Assembly: GCA_963691885.1 (NCBI GenBank)
Contig: OY829843.1
Location: 4,650,001 to 4,714,000, forward strand
Reading direction: 5' to 3'
DNA: 64,000 nucleotides
Source: G963691885 sp963691885
Lineage (GTDB): Bacteria; Pseudomonadota; Alphaproteobacteria; UBA8366; Aestuariispiraceae
Shown: positions 1-8,762 of the stretch, piece by piece
Numbering within the stretch: the first letter of the stretch is position 1
Layout: each line of letters opens with the position of its first letter
The notes under the pieces: generated by a model
What the model saw: only the letters and a program-made list of their open reading frames with translations
Told to the model about the DNA's origin: nothing
Databases searched by the model: none
Position numbers and translations under genes: made by a program

Positions 1-930
1 AGGCGGCACCATCTCTGCGGCGCCAGTTTCAATCGACGCAACCCGGAAGGTGAACACATAGCCGGGTGTCACCCCCATGCGGAGGTCACTGACCAGTATC
101 CCGTCATCCTCAACCCGCATCGCATAGTTTCCCTGACTGAACCCGGCGACGTCACGTACCGGCTGTGTGTCCGGCAAGATCTCCTCCAGGGCCAGGTTCC
201 TGGGATGGGTATGGATGGTCGCTGTCACCTTTTGATCAAACACCGAGCGATAGACATTGTGGTATTGATCGCCCTCAACCACCAGACCACGCCACAGGAA
301 ACTGTTAAACGGCATCGGGATCATTGTGATCTTGTCGGGCTTTATCCCGGCTGCATCCACGGCCTGCACCACCTTGTTATAGGCGATGTTCTGCGCGACC
401 AGTGTCCAGACCAGATAGAGCGTGCTGAAAGAGAGGGCGATGACAGACATCTTTCGCAGCGACGTGCCCAATTCTCGCCTGAACAAGGCCCAGACGGTCA
501 CCACGAGCAACAGAATTGTATAGGTCGGGTCAATGATAAAGACGCTGGACACACTGAAAGGATGGGTTGAGATCGGCCAGAAGAGCTGCGTCCCGTATGT
601 CGTCATCGCGTCGAGCAGCGCGTGAGTTGACCAGATCAGGTAAACGATCAGGTAAACGTGCCACCTTGGCTGCTCTTGCAGCCCTTTAAACAGTCGATAA
701 AGTCCCTCTCCCACGACCGGTGCCAGGGCGGCATGCACAAGAAGAGAATGGCTGAAGCCACGATGGGTGACATAGGCCGTGATTTCGTCGGATGCCGGCA
801 GGAAGACGTCCAGGTCAGGAACGGTTGCCAGTATACCCCCTGACAACGCGGCCCGTCGCGCCCCAATTTTTCGACCCATCGTGACCAAGCCGATGGCAGA
901 GCCAAGGGTGAATTGGGTTAAACTATCCAT
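1..930 (-). CDS. DUF457/YdjM-type membrane-bound metal-dependent hydrolase (3' end cut by window)
   Basis: Open frame of 310 codons from the ATG at 930 to the window edge with no stop, so the C-terminus is missing. The first residues, MDSLTQFTLGSAIG, are typical of the inner-membrane COG1988/DUF457 family. A THRGFSHS segment supplies the His-Arg-Gly...His-Ser motif of the family, and a later STHALLDAMTTYGTQ segment holds its conserved His and Asp. Several hydrophobic stretches near residues 90-170 should be membrane spans, followed by a long periplasmic or cytoplasmic C-terminal part. The physiological substrate of the family is not known. It diverges from the CoA-transferase gene that begins 177 bases away. 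Confidence 0.85.
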   Translation of the reverse strand, partial: MDSLTQFTLGSAIGLVTMGRKIGARRAALSGGILATVPDLDVFLPASDEITAYVTHRGFSHSLLVHAALAPVVGEGLYRLFKGLQEQPRWHVYLIVYLIWSTHALLDAMTTYGTQLFWPISTHPFSVSSVFIIDPTYTILLLVVTVWALFRRELGTSLRKMSVIALSFSTLYLVWTLVAQNIAYNKVVQAVDAAGIKPDKITMIPMPFNSFLWRGLVVEGDQYHNVYRSVFDQKVTATIHTHPRNLALEEILPDTQPVRDVAGFSQGNYAMRVEDDGILVSDLRMGVTPGYVFTFRVASIETGAAEMVPP

Positions 931-1107
931 GGAGTTGAGCCTGATCGCGATTGAAGACGGGATTGATTACGCAAATGGGCCGTCCCTGCCATAAGGTCAA
1001 GGCAGTCTTTCCCAATAATCCGTTTATCTTTTGGTCCGTAAAGCTATCTGTGAGGGGTATCTCCGGCAATTGCCTTCCCCCTTGTAAGAAACGGAGAATT
1101 CCAGACG

Positions 1108-2328
1108 ATGCCCGGTCCCCTGGATGGAGTGAAAGTGGTAGATCTGACCCAGGTTGTGTCAGGCCCACTCGCAACAATGATGCTGGCCGATCAAGGGGCC
1201 AACGTTATCAAGGTCGAAAACGCGAGGAGCGGTGATGTCACGCGCAGTGTTTCAACACGGCGCGGCGACATGACGGCGTCTTTCCTGAACAACAACCGCT
1301 CAAAACGCGGCATTGCGGTCGACCTGAAAGCCCCGGAAGGCCTGAAAATCATTCAGGATCTTTTGGCGGATGCCGATGTCTTTGCCCATAATTTCCGTCC
1401 GGGCGTTATCTCGAGACTGGGCTTGAGTGAAGAAGCGGTTCGGGCTGTTCGACCGGATATCATTTACGTTTCTGTCAGCGGTTTTGGGGAAGACGGCCCC
1501 TATGCCGCCAAGCCTGTTTACGATCCACTGGTTCAGGCATTATCCGGATTGACGACGATCCAGGGTGGGTCAGATCAGGCGAGACCCAGATTGGTGCGCA
1601 CCATTTTACCCGACAAACTGACGGGGTTCACGACTGCGCAAGCCGTTACCGCCGCTCTCTTCCATCGTGAAAGAACCGGCACCGGCCAGCATATCAAAGT
1701 GTCCATGCTGGACTCGGTCATTGATTTTCTGTGGCATTCCGACATGGGCGGGCACACCTTTGTCGGTGATGAGATCCCCAGTGAAACCGCCCACAGTTTT
1801 ATCGATCTGATCTATGAGACAACGACAGATTATATCTCTGTTGCTGTAAACACCGACAAGCAATGGATCGCCCTGACCGATGCGCTGGACCGGGCTGAGT
1901 GGCGGGAAGACCCCCGTTTTTCAACGCCTGAAAAGCGCCATCAGAATATCGATGAGCGTCTGGAACTGACCCAGGAAGTCCTCAAACAGAATTCCGCTGC
2001 CTATTGGCTGGAACGGCTGGATGCCTATGACGTGCCCTGCGCGCCGGTATTGAGACGCCGTGAAATGATCAAGCACCCCCAGATTACCGCCAATGGCATC
2101 GTCGTCGAACTGGACCACCCGGTGGCAGGGACACTAAGACAGACAAGACCGGCGGCTCGCTTTTCCGGCACTCCCCTGGATTTGACGAGACCAGCACCAA
2201 CCCATGGTCAACACAGCGCGGAAGTATTGCGTGAATTGGGCTATGATCAGGCCGTGATCGATCAACTGGTCGCAGACGGCATTGTCTCTGGCGGCATTGA
2301 TTCTGACGGCAAGGAACCAACCACATGA
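1108..2328 (+). CDS. CaiB/BaiF family III CoA-transferase
   Basis: The 406-residue protein has the usual length for this family, which moves CoA between carboxylic acids through an aspartyl-CoA anhydride. The N-terminus (MPGPLDGVKVVDLTQVVSGP) and the NNNRSKRGIAVDLK segment are family hallmarks. Asp169, in LPDKLTGF, sits where formyl-CoA transferase has its catalytic Asp169. The actual acid substrate cannot be read from the sequence. A GGAG lies 11 bases before the ATG. The stop overlaps the start of the next gene (ATGA), so it is probably co-translated with the glutathione S-transferase. Confidence 0.93.
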   Translation: MPGPLDGVKVVDLTQVVSGPLATMMLADQGANVIKVENARSGDVTRSVSTRRGDMTASFLNNNRSKRGIAVDLKAPEGLKIIQDLLADADVFAHNFRPGVISRLGLSEEAVRAVRPDIIYVSVSGFGEDGPYAAKPVYDPLVQALSGLTTIQGGSDQARPRLVRTILPDKLTGFTTAQAVTAALFHRERTGTGQHIKVSMLDSVIDFLWHSDMGGHTFVGDEIPSETAHSFIDLIYETTTDYISVAVNTDKQWIALTDALDRAEWREDPRFSTPEKRHQNIDERLELTQEVLKQNSAAYWLERLDAYDVPCAPVLRRREMIKHPQITANGIVVELDHPVAGTLRQTRPAARFSGTPLDLTRPAPTHGQHSAEVLRELGYDQAVIDQLVADGIVSGGIDSDGKEPTT

Positions 2329-3029
2329 TTGACTTTTACTACTGGCCAACCCCAAACGGCTGGAAAGTGTCCATTCTTCTGGAAGAGCTGGGGATTGAGT
2401 ACAACACGATCCCGGTCAATATCGGCAAGGGCGACCAGTTCAAACCGGAATTCCTCAAGATCAGCCCCAACAACCGTATGCCGGCCATCGTTGATCATGA
2501 CCCGCCACCGTCTTACGGAACGAATCCTGTCACTGTTTTTGAGTCGGGTGCCATAATGCTCTACCTGGCAGAGAAGTTTGACCGCTTCCTGCCAAGCACC
2601 GCGTTGGGCAAAAAAGAAGTCATGGAATGGCTGTTCTGGCAGGTTGGCAATCAAGGGCCTATGGCCGGACAACTAAGCCACTTCGTCAATTACGCACCCG
2701 GTGATCACCCCTATTCCAAGACGCGCTATGCCAATGAATATGATCGATGTCTTTCGGTACTGGAACGCCAGCTGTCAGACGGACGCCCCTTCATTACCGG
2801 TGATGAGTATACAATCGCGGACATGATCAACTGGCCCTGGGTTCTGATTGCAAAGCCGCTGGGTGGCGATCTTGCACCCTATCCGAATGTCACGAGATGG
2901 CGCACTGCCGTCAAATCCAGGCCTGCCGTCCAGCGGGGTGTTGATCTGGGCAAGGATATGCGCCGTTCCGCCCCACCGGATGACGCGGAGCGCAAGATCC
3001 TGTTCAACCAAAGCGGCGTAAAAAACTAA
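2325..3029 (+). CDS. Glutathione S-transferase family protein (Ure2/YfcG-like)
   Basis: 234 residues. The N-terminal thioredoxin-like domain begins MIDFYYWPTPNGWKVSILLEE and contains the PNNRMPAIVD cis-proline segment and the ESGAIMLYLAE glutathione-binding loop. The C-terminal half is helical. The TPNGWKVS start resembles Ure2p/YfcG enzymes that use an Asn or Thr rather than a Tyr near the thiol. It may conjugate or reduce an electrophilic substrate, perhaps linked to the CoA-transferase it overlaps by four bases. Its TAA is interleaved with the stop of the converging dehydrogenase gene (four shared bases). A paralogue lies at 6459-7097. Confidence 0.9.
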   Translation: MIDFYYWPTPNGWKVSILLEELGIEYNTIPVNIGKGDQFKPEFLKISPNNRMPAIVDHDPPPSYGTNPVTVFESGAIMLYLAEKFDRFLPSTALGKKEVMEWLFWQVGNQGPMAGQLSHFVNYAPGDHPYSKTRYANEYDRCLSVLERQLSDGRPFITGDEYTIADMINWPWVLIAKPLGGDLAPYPNVTRWRTAVKSRPAVQRGVDLGKDMRRSAPPDDAERKILFNQSGVKN

Positions 3030-4567
3030 ACTGCCTTAAGCGTCGATTCTTGTGTTAGGGAGAGGCCGAGTTGAACCCGTCGCCTTAACCACGGGCTGGG
3101 CCGGTAACGCGGGTCGCCCGTGCTCTCCAGAAGGCGGTTCAGGATCATCAGGATGCGCTCTGGTCCAAGCTGATCCCCCCAGCTCAAGGGACCTGCGGGA
3201 TAGCCCAGACCAAGGCGAACTGCCTGATCAATGTCTTTGGGTGTCGCAATCCCCTGTTGGGCGATCTCACAGGCTGTATTGATCACGCAGCCCAGGACAC
3301 GCTGGGATACAAAACCTGTACTGTCATCGATCAATGTGACCGGCACTCCGGCCGCACCGAACAAACCATGCGCCCAATCACATGCAACCTGTGAACTGGC
3401 CGCAGACGCCATCACCGTCACGCGCTTTCCAAAACCGGGCAAGGGATCGACCGCCAGACACTGCATCGGGTTCAGGCCCATGCGTGACACCGCCGCGCTC
3501 AGGTCCTCCCCGTAGAGCAGGAGAAGGGCCAGCGCGTCTGAACCTGGCGTTTGGCCTTCGTCAATCAGAACCCCTGCGCCCTCCAGCGCGCGACAGAGTT
3601 CAACCCGATCTATAGCGCGCTCCGCCCAGATCCAGACTGAGCCCGGCAGGGAGACAACCGGCGCCACCTCATCAACTGCTTGTTTCTTACCATCCTGATA
3701 GCTGTAGAACCCCTCACCCGTTTTTCGGCCCAATAGTCCTGCGGCAAGACGCTTGGCCGTCTCAGGATGCGGCCTGTAACGAGGTTCCTCATAGAATTGA
3801 TGATAAATGGATCGCATTACCGGGTCAGAGACATCAAGTCCGGTCAGGTCCAGCAACTCGAACGGCCCCAATGGGAACCCCATGGCATCGCGCATAATGT
3901 CATCAATTTGGGTGATGCTGGCCACTTGCTCCGAGAGGACCCGCAGTCCTTCGGTGATATAGCCGCGCCCCGCGTGATTGATCAGGAACCCCGGCGCATC
4001 AACAACTCTTGCCGGGTAGTGTCCCATACGGTCTGCAAGTTCGACGAGACGGTCGACAACAACCTCATCTGTTCTGGCAGCCGCAATCACCTCAACCACC
4101 TTCATCAGGGGCACCGGGTTAAAGAAGTGATAGCCGGCAATCCGGCCCGGATGTGATGCCGTCGCGGCAATACTGGTAACGGAAAGCGAGGACGTGTTTG
4201 TTGCCAGGATGCAGTCCGCTGAAACCACCGCCTCCAATTGCTGAAACACCGATTGCTTGATCGAGAGATCTTCAACAATCGCTTCAACGACGAGGTCGCA
4301 ATCCTCAAATGCAGCTATCTCTGCACCAATGGAAAGACGCGCCATCGCCTCTTCGGCAGCAGCATTGTCGAGCCGCCCTTTCTCAACGGCGCGGGCCACC
4401 ATCGAACCGACAAAGTCCCGGGCCTTTTCCGCGGCACCCTCCGCGGCATCGACCAGAATAACATCGACGCCCGCCAAAATGGCGATCTGGGCAATACCGC
4501 GCCCCATAGCGCCCGCGCCCAAAATTCCGATGGACTGTATCGATGTTTGAACGGATTGATCACTCAT
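3026..4567 (-). CDS. 3-hydroxyacyl-CoA dehydrogenase, two-module (PaaH-like)
   Basis: NAD-dependent oxidation of 3-hydroxyacyl-CoA to 3-ketoacyl-CoA in fatty-acid or aromatic beta-oxidation. Of 513 residues, the first part has the Rossmann motif GAGAMGRG (residues 17-24) and the catalytic YHFFNPVPLMK histidine region. A first C-terminal 3HCDH domain follows near residues 185-290. After a linker domain (about 300-400), a second 3HCDH-type domain contains DDSTGFVSQRVL and LGLGYPAGPL. The start at 4567 (MSDQSVQ) was chosen over an upstream in-frame extension because Rossmann domains of this family begin just there. It is eight bases behind the GNAT gene, so the two probably form an operon. Confidence 0.92.
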   Translation of the reverse strand: MSDQSVQTSIQSIGILGAGAMGRGIAQIAILAGVDVILVDAAEGAAEKARDFVGSMVARAVEKGRLDNAAAEEAMARLSIGAEIAAFEDCDLVVEAIVEDLSIKQSVFQQLEAVVSADCILATNTSSLSVTSIAATASHPGRIAGYHFFNPVPLMKVVEVIAAARTDEVVVDRLVELADRMGHYPARVVDAPGFLINHAGRGYITEGLRVLSEQVASITQIDDIMRDAMGFPLGPFELLDLTGLDVSDPVMRSIYHQFYEEPRYRPHPETAKRLAAGLLGRKTGEGFYSYQDGKKQAVDEVAPVVSLPGSVWIWAERAIDRVELCRALEGAGVLIDEGQTPGSDALALLLLYGEDLSAAVSRMGLNPMQCLAVDPLPGFGKRVTVMASAASSQVACDWAHGLFGAAGVPVTLIDDSTGFVSQRVLGCVINTACEIAQQGIATPKDIDQAVRLGLGYPAGPLSWGDQLGPERILMILNRLLESTGDPRYRPSPWLRRRVQLGLSLTQESTLKAV

Positions 4568-4574
4568 CGCTGTA

Positions 4575-5015
4575 TTACACCGGCACGCTGTAGAGTATGA
4601 AATCGGTCTTAGGCGCAAACTGATCATATAGCCGCCGGCCGGCATAGTTGAAATCCTGGGTCAACCAGCGAACGTTCGGGACGTTTCTTCCCTTCGCGAA
4701 TTCGATAACATGTTCGATCAGGGCGCGACCACCGCCCGTGCCCCGTCTGTCAGGTTCCACGTAAAGATCGCTCAGGTAACAGACCATGGACCCGCCGAGG
4801 GATCGATGCATCAATTGATATTGCGTGAAGCCATAGGGGCTGCCCTCGTCATCACAGAGAAGGTCACACCAAAAGTCATTTTCAGGATCAAAAATCCAGT
4901 CCCAGACACGGTCAAACCCGCCTTCCAGCACGCTGGTCTTATAGAAAGTGGCGTAATCCGCAAAAAGCCGTTCCCACTCTGCACGGTCAGATGGTTCCAG
5001 AGCTCTTATTGTCAT
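4575..5015 (-). CDS. GNAT-family N-acetyltransferase
   Basis: 146 residues, complete for a single GNAT domain. The acetyl-CoA loop is visible as LYVEPDRRGTGGGRALIEHVIEFA, a variant of the R/Q-x-x-G-x-G/A motif, followed by the late-strand WLTQDFNYAGRRLYDQF. Such enzymes acetylate amines on small molecules or proteins; the acceptor is not predictable. A GGGAG lies six bases before the ATG. It precedes the 3-hydroxyacyl-CoA dehydrogenase by seven bases. Confidence 0.9.
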   Translation of the reverse strand: MTIRALEPSDRAEWERLFADYATFYKTSVLEGGFDRVWDWIFDPENDFWCDLLCDDEGSPYGFTQYQLMHRSLGGSMVCYLSDLYVEPDRRGTGGGRALIEHVIEFAKGRNVPNVRWLTQDFNYAGRRLYDQFAPKTDFILYSVPV

Positions 5016-5044
5016 GGATGTCTCCCTATTCGATTAATACCCGG

Positions 5045-5779
5045 TCATATAAATAGAGACACTATAGCAATCACCGCCACAAGACTTAAGGCCAACATCC
5101 GGAACAGCCGCTCTGAAACATAGGGGAACAACCAAGCCCCGACCCGTGTCGCAATCACATATACCGGTATCAGCGTCACAGAGAATACAAGAACGTCCTT
5201 TGTGAAGAGCCCGTGATACGTCAATCCAACGGCGACTATCCCAGCCATTATCGCCAGAAAGATAATGATGTTGGCGCGCACCTTGTCACCGGCATCCTGA
5301 CCGGCCAGCCAGAACAGAATGACGGGGGGGCCAGGAACCGCAATCGCACCGTTGAGGAAACCTGAAGCACCGCCGGTCAGTACCGTCGAAACATGTCCCA
5401 GTTTTCCCTTATAGCGCCAACCAGTTGCCATCGGGATCAGAATAATCAGCGTAAAGATGGAAAGGGCCATACGCATAAAATCGGCTTCGATAAAGGCGAG
5501 GATCCAGACGTTGATCGGTGCCCCGATGGCCGCGCCGGCCAGCATCCATGCGATCTGCTTCTTGTCACAGATGCGGGCCGCCTTGGGCAGCAATTGCAGG
5601 GAAGCCACCGTATCGACGATCACCAGAACTGGCACAGCAAAGGCCGGTGCATAAAAAATACTGGCAACCGGGATGAAAATCAGACCCGCCCCAAATCCGG
5701 AAAAGCCGCGTGCGACACCGGCTGTAAAAGCCGCCAGCGCTGTGAAAAACCACGCCCAGGATGAAACGATCTCTATCAT
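5045..5779 (-). CDS. TauE/SafE-family sulfite or anion exporter
   Basis: 244 residues, mostly hydrophobic, with about eight predicted membrane spans. The paired glycine/proline-rich segments GFSGFGAGLIFIPVASIF and GASGFLNGAIAVPGPPVILFWLAG are the two repeats that define the TauE/SafE family. Members export sulfite, sulfoacetate or other organic anions across the inner membrane. No sulfonate-degrading gene is adjacent, so the substrate is open. It lies between the isochorismatase-type hydrolase and GNAT genes, 29 bases from each, and is likely co-transcribed. Confidence 0.9.
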   Translation of the reverse strand: MIEIVSSWAWFFTALAAFTAGVARGFSGFGAGLIFIPVASIFYAPAFAVPVLVIVDTVASLQLLPKAARICDKKQIAWMLAGAAIGAPINVWILAFIEADFMRMALSIFTLIILIPMATGWRYKGKLGHVSTVLTGGASGFLNGAIAVPGPPVILFWLAGQDAGDKVRANIIIFLAIMAGIVAVGLTYHGLFTKDVLVFSVTLIPVYVIATRVGAWLFPYVSERLFRMLALSLVAVIAIVSLFI

Positions 5780-5808
5780 TGAACGGACATCGCCCGGATT
5801 CCCTCGGA

Positions 5809-6414
5809 CTAATCCGGAATATCTCCAACCGACTTGGCGATGATGGCAAAACGATCGGACAATTCGGTCATCGCCACATCATGTAAGGCTTTGGCATCCA
5901 CGACGCCGTCACCGGTCGCAGAGGGCAATGGGCGTGTAGCCGCCGCACCTGCAACAACCGTCGCGCCATACCCGTGGTCCAGCGCAGACCTGGCCGTGGC
6001 CGAGATGCACATATGGGACATATAGCCCACAATGATGACTTTCTTCCGACCGGTTGCCTTCAGTTTTTCGTCAAGGTCGGTACCCGCAAAACTGTTGGGC
6101 AGGTTCTTGCGGATCTCCGCTTCCCCCTCGGCCGGTTCGGCCTCTGGCAGATAGGCAAACCCCGGCCCTTCCGTATCGAACGGGGAACCCGCACCACCAA
6201 CGTGACGCACATGAATGATCGGCGTCCCAGCGGCACGGGCACGGCCCAGCAGTTTACCAATCTGGACCGCCGCAGGTGCCACATCCGGCAATGTCAGGGG
6301 GCCATCGGCATAGGCCCCCTGCGCATCAACAACAACGATACTGGCTTCACTCAAGCCAGCAGGCGTCAGGTCCAGACCCGCCATCTGCATTAGGGTTTTT
6401 GGTTGGTCCGACAT
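5809..6414 (-). CDS. Isochorismatase-like cysteine hydrolase
   Basis: 201 residues, the normal size. The catalytic triad of the superfamily can be placed: Asp30 in VVVDAQGAY, Lys103 in EIRKNLPNSFAGT and Cys136 in GYMSHMCISATAR. Members hydrolyse amides or vinyl ethers such as nicotinamide, N-carbamoyl compounds or isochorismate. The GYMSHMCI form is common in uncharacterised amidases. An AGGA six bases ahead supports the ATG at 6414. It heads the minus-strand run 6414 to 3026. Confidence 0.92.
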   Translation of the reverse strand: MSDQPKTLMQMAGLDLTPAGLSEASIVVVDAQGAYADGPLTLPDVAPAAVQIGKLLGRARAAGTPIIHVRHVGGAGSPFDTEGPGFAYLPEAEPAEGEAEIRKNLPNSFAGTDLDEKLKATGRKKVIIVGYMSHMCISATARSALDHGYGATVVAGAAATRPLPSATGDGVVDAKALHDVAMTELSDRFAIIAKSVGDIPD

Positions 6415-6458
6415 GACGCTTCCTCATTCTTGTTTTGGTTTTGGTATCGGCTTGGTGA

Positions 6459-7097
6459 TCAGGGCATCGGGATGTCAGAGACATATTTCGGCTGATCATA
6501 GCCACGCTTGGAAGCCGGGCGGTTCGCGATATCAACATACCAGCGCTTCACATTCGGGAATTTATCGAGATCAACCAACTGCCACTCGTAACGGGAAACC
6601 CACGGCCAGGTGGCCATATCAGCGATACTGTATTCAGCGCCAGCCAGATAGGCCCCGGTTTCCCCGAGACGCTTGTCAAGCACGCCATAGAGACGCTGTG
6701 CCTCGTTAGCATACCGCTCCTTCGCATATTCTGACTTGTCCGGATTAAAATGTACGAAGTGATGGGCCTGACCCAGCATAGGTCCCAGACCACCCATCTG
6801 CCACATCAACCATTCAATGCAGCTCCAGTATCCGGCATCATCTTTGGGCAGGAATTTGCCGGTCTTCTTGGCGAGGTAGAGCAGGATGGCCCCGGACTCC
6901 ATCAATGTCTGGCCATTATCGTTATCGACAATGGCGGGGATTTTGTTGTTGGGACTGATTTTCAGGAAATCTGGCGCAAACTGGTCGTCCTTGCCGATAT
7001 TGATGGAATGGCAGGTGTATTCCAGTCCCATTTCCTCAAGCGCGATGGAGACCTTGCGGCCGTTTGGCGTGGTCCAACTGTAAAGATCAATGCTCAT
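6459..7097 (-). CDS. Glutathione S-transferase family protein
   Basis: 212 residues. It is clearly homologous to the product at 2325-3029: both share a Y-W/S-x-TPNG-x-KVS N-terminus, an ISPNN-(K/R)-(I/M)-PAIVD segment and the ESGAI-x-LYLA loop. The C-terminal helical domain has GAEYSIADMATWPWV, the N-capping box and hydrophobic staple seen in GST folds. The ATG at 7097 is preferred over an in-frame TTG two codons upstream, because AGGAGA lies seven bases before the ATG but only one base before the TTG. Confidence 0.92.
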   Translation of the reverse strand: MSIDLYSWTTPNGRKVSIALEEMGLEYTCHSINIGKDDQFAPDFLKISPNNKIPAIVDNDNGQTLMESGAILLYLAKKTGKFLPKDDAGYWSCIEWLMWQMGGLGPMLGQAHHFVHFNPDKSEYAKERYANEAQRLYGVLDKRLGETGAYLAGAEYSIADMATWPWVSRYEWQLVDLDKFPNVKRWYVDIANRPASKRGYDQPKYVSDIPMP

Positions 7098-7153
7098 TTC
7101 CAACTCTCCTCAACTGACGTTGTCTTCTAACCTATATTTTTGGACTGCCCGGA

Positions 7154-8308
7154 CTAGAGGGCATCCAGTGCGTATTTAAGATCGGCGATCAAGTCTTCGG
7201 CAGCTTCGATCCCAACCGACAGGCGCAGCATATCTTCGGGGACTTTGGTTTCCGCCGGTTCTATTGAGTAGCGGTGCTCAATCAGGCTCTCCACGCCCCC
7301 CAGGCTTGTTGCCCGTTTGATCAATACCAGCCCTGAACAGGCTTTCAGGGCACCAGCGGCGCCACCCTTCACATGAAAGGACAGCATGCCGCCAAATCCA
7401 CCCCGCATTTGCATGGCCGCAAGATTATGGCCAGGGTCGCTTTCCAGACCGGGATAACGCACCTGCGTCACAGCAGGATGTTCGCTCAAGAACTGGGCGA
7501 CACGCAGCGCGTTTTCACAATGGCGCTCCATTCGCACAAAGAGTGTCCGCATCCCGCGCAGCAAAAGAAAGGCATCGAAGGCGCCAAGGACAGCACCCGA
7601 GAGCAACCTGTATTCCCGGATCTTCTGCCACAGCTCTGTATCTTCCTTGGCTGCGAGCGCGCCTGCCAACACGTCAGAATGACCGTTGAGGTATTTGGTT
7701 GCGGAGTGACAGACGATATCCGCACCAAGACTGAGTGGTTGGGACAGGGCCGGTGTCGCGCAGGTGGAGTCCACGATCAGTTGAGCCCCTACCGAATGAG
7801 CAATTTCTGCTGCGCCCGCGATGTCAGTGACCAGCCAGGTCGGGTTTGACGGGGTTTCGATCCAGACAATTTTGGTCTTGCCTGGCCGCAATGCCTCTTT
7901 CATCTGGGTCAGATTGCCGGGTTCGATAAATGTGACGTCGATCCCCCAGGCGGGTGGGTATTTCTTCAGCCAGACATAGGTCCCGTGATACATGGTTTTG
8001 GGTGCAATCACATGATCACCCTGAGACAGGCAGTGAAAGGCCGCAGTGCAGGCAGCAAGGCCTGACGCAAACAGCATTGCCGAGTGGGCACCCTCAAGGT
8101 CGGCCAGCAGCGCTTCGGGTTGTTCCGGTGTTGGATTCCCGTCCCGCCCATAGGTCCGACCATCAGGCAGCTCATACTGGTCATCCCGGGCAAAGGTTGT
8201 CGCCACGTGAACAGGACGCACAACCGCCCCTGTAACATCGTCTTCCCAACCCAATGCCTGAACCGCACGTGTTGCGGGACCCGATTGACGCGGCGCTTTA
8301 TCTGTCAT
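7154..8308 (-). CDS. Cys/Met-metabolism PLP-dependent enzyme (cystathionine gamma-synthase/beta-lyase family)
   Basis: 384 residues. PLP is bound by Lys205 in VCHSATKYLNGH, with the cofactor Asp in QLIVDSTCATP and the substrate-arginine region in RLSVGIE near the C-terminus. The family performs gamma-replacement, beta- or gamma-elimination on sulfur amino acids, and sequence alone does not separate these. The start at 8308 (MTDKAPRQSG) has an AGGA eight bases upstream. The longer in-frame extension to 8434 is unlike the family and was rejected. It diverges from the DUF1330 gene. Confidence 0.92.
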   Translation of the reverse strand: MTDKAPRQSGPATRAVQALGWEDDVTGAVVRPVHVATTFARDDQYELPDGRTYGRDGNPTPEQPEALLADLEGAHSAMLFASGLAACTAAFHCLSQGDHVIAPKTMYHGTYVWLKKYPPAWGIDVTFIEPGNLTQMKEALRPGKTKIVWIETPSNPTWLVTDIAGAAEIAHSVGAQLIVDSTCATPALSQPLSLGADIVCHSATKYLNGHSDVLAGALAAKEDTELWQKIREYRLLSGAVLGAFDAFLLLRGMRTLFVRMERHCENALRVAQFLSEHPAVTQVRYPGLESDPGHNLAAMQMRGGFGGMLSFHVKGGAAGALKACSGLVLIKRATSLGGVESLIEHRYSIEPAETKVPEDMLRLSVGIEAAEDLIADLKYALDAL

Positions 8309-8459
8309 GAAACTGGTCCTTGAATATGAGGCAGGAATGTTGCGTGTCAGGCCGGTTCCGTCAATCCATTGGGGGTTCAAAGGCGCATTACGGTCTGGTC
8401 GGACCGGTAGTGAATACCCTAAGCTCACGATCACCTAATTCTTACTGAAGGGAAGAAAA

Positions 8460-8750
8460 ATGCCAGCTCTGCTGATCGCCGAAATTCGCGATATAACGGA
8501 CCCAGAACGCTATGAGGATTACAAGAAGATCGCGCAGGAAGCGATTGCCGCTTTTGGCGGAACCTATCTTGTGCGCGGTGGCGCGGTTGAAACACTTGAG
8601 GGCTCTTGGGAACCGGGCCGCATGGTTGTCCTGCAATTCGACAGCATGGAACAATTAAAGGCGTTCCATAGTTCCGAAATGTATGCGCCCGGGCTTGCCT
8701 TGCGGACCGAAATTACGACCAGCACCGCGATTGCGGTTGAGACCCTGTGA
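8460..8750 (+). CDS. DUF1330 family protein
   Basis: A 96-residue ferredoxin-fold protein of the DUF1330 family. The pattern is ALLIAEIRDITDPERYEDY at the N-terminus, FGGTYLVRGGAVETLEG in the middle and a C-terminal strand-helix with RMVVLQFDSMEQ. Related dimeric alpha/beta-barrel proteins act as small monooxygenases or isomerases, but no function is established. GAAGGG precedes the ATG. It is 12 bases upstream of a short-chain dehydrogenase and probably works with it. Confidence 0.88.
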   Translation: MPALLIAEIRDITDPERYEDYKKIAQEAIAAFGGTYLVRGGAVETLEGSWEPGRMVVLQFDSMEQLKAFHSSEMYAPGLALRTEITTSTAIAVETL

Positions 8751-8762
8751 TCGGCGCCGGTG

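Noticed and set aside
205..570. Plus-strand ORFs in the first kilobase
   Set aside because: They are antisense to the DUF457-type hydrolase, whose frame is open through the whole region and shows clear family motifs.
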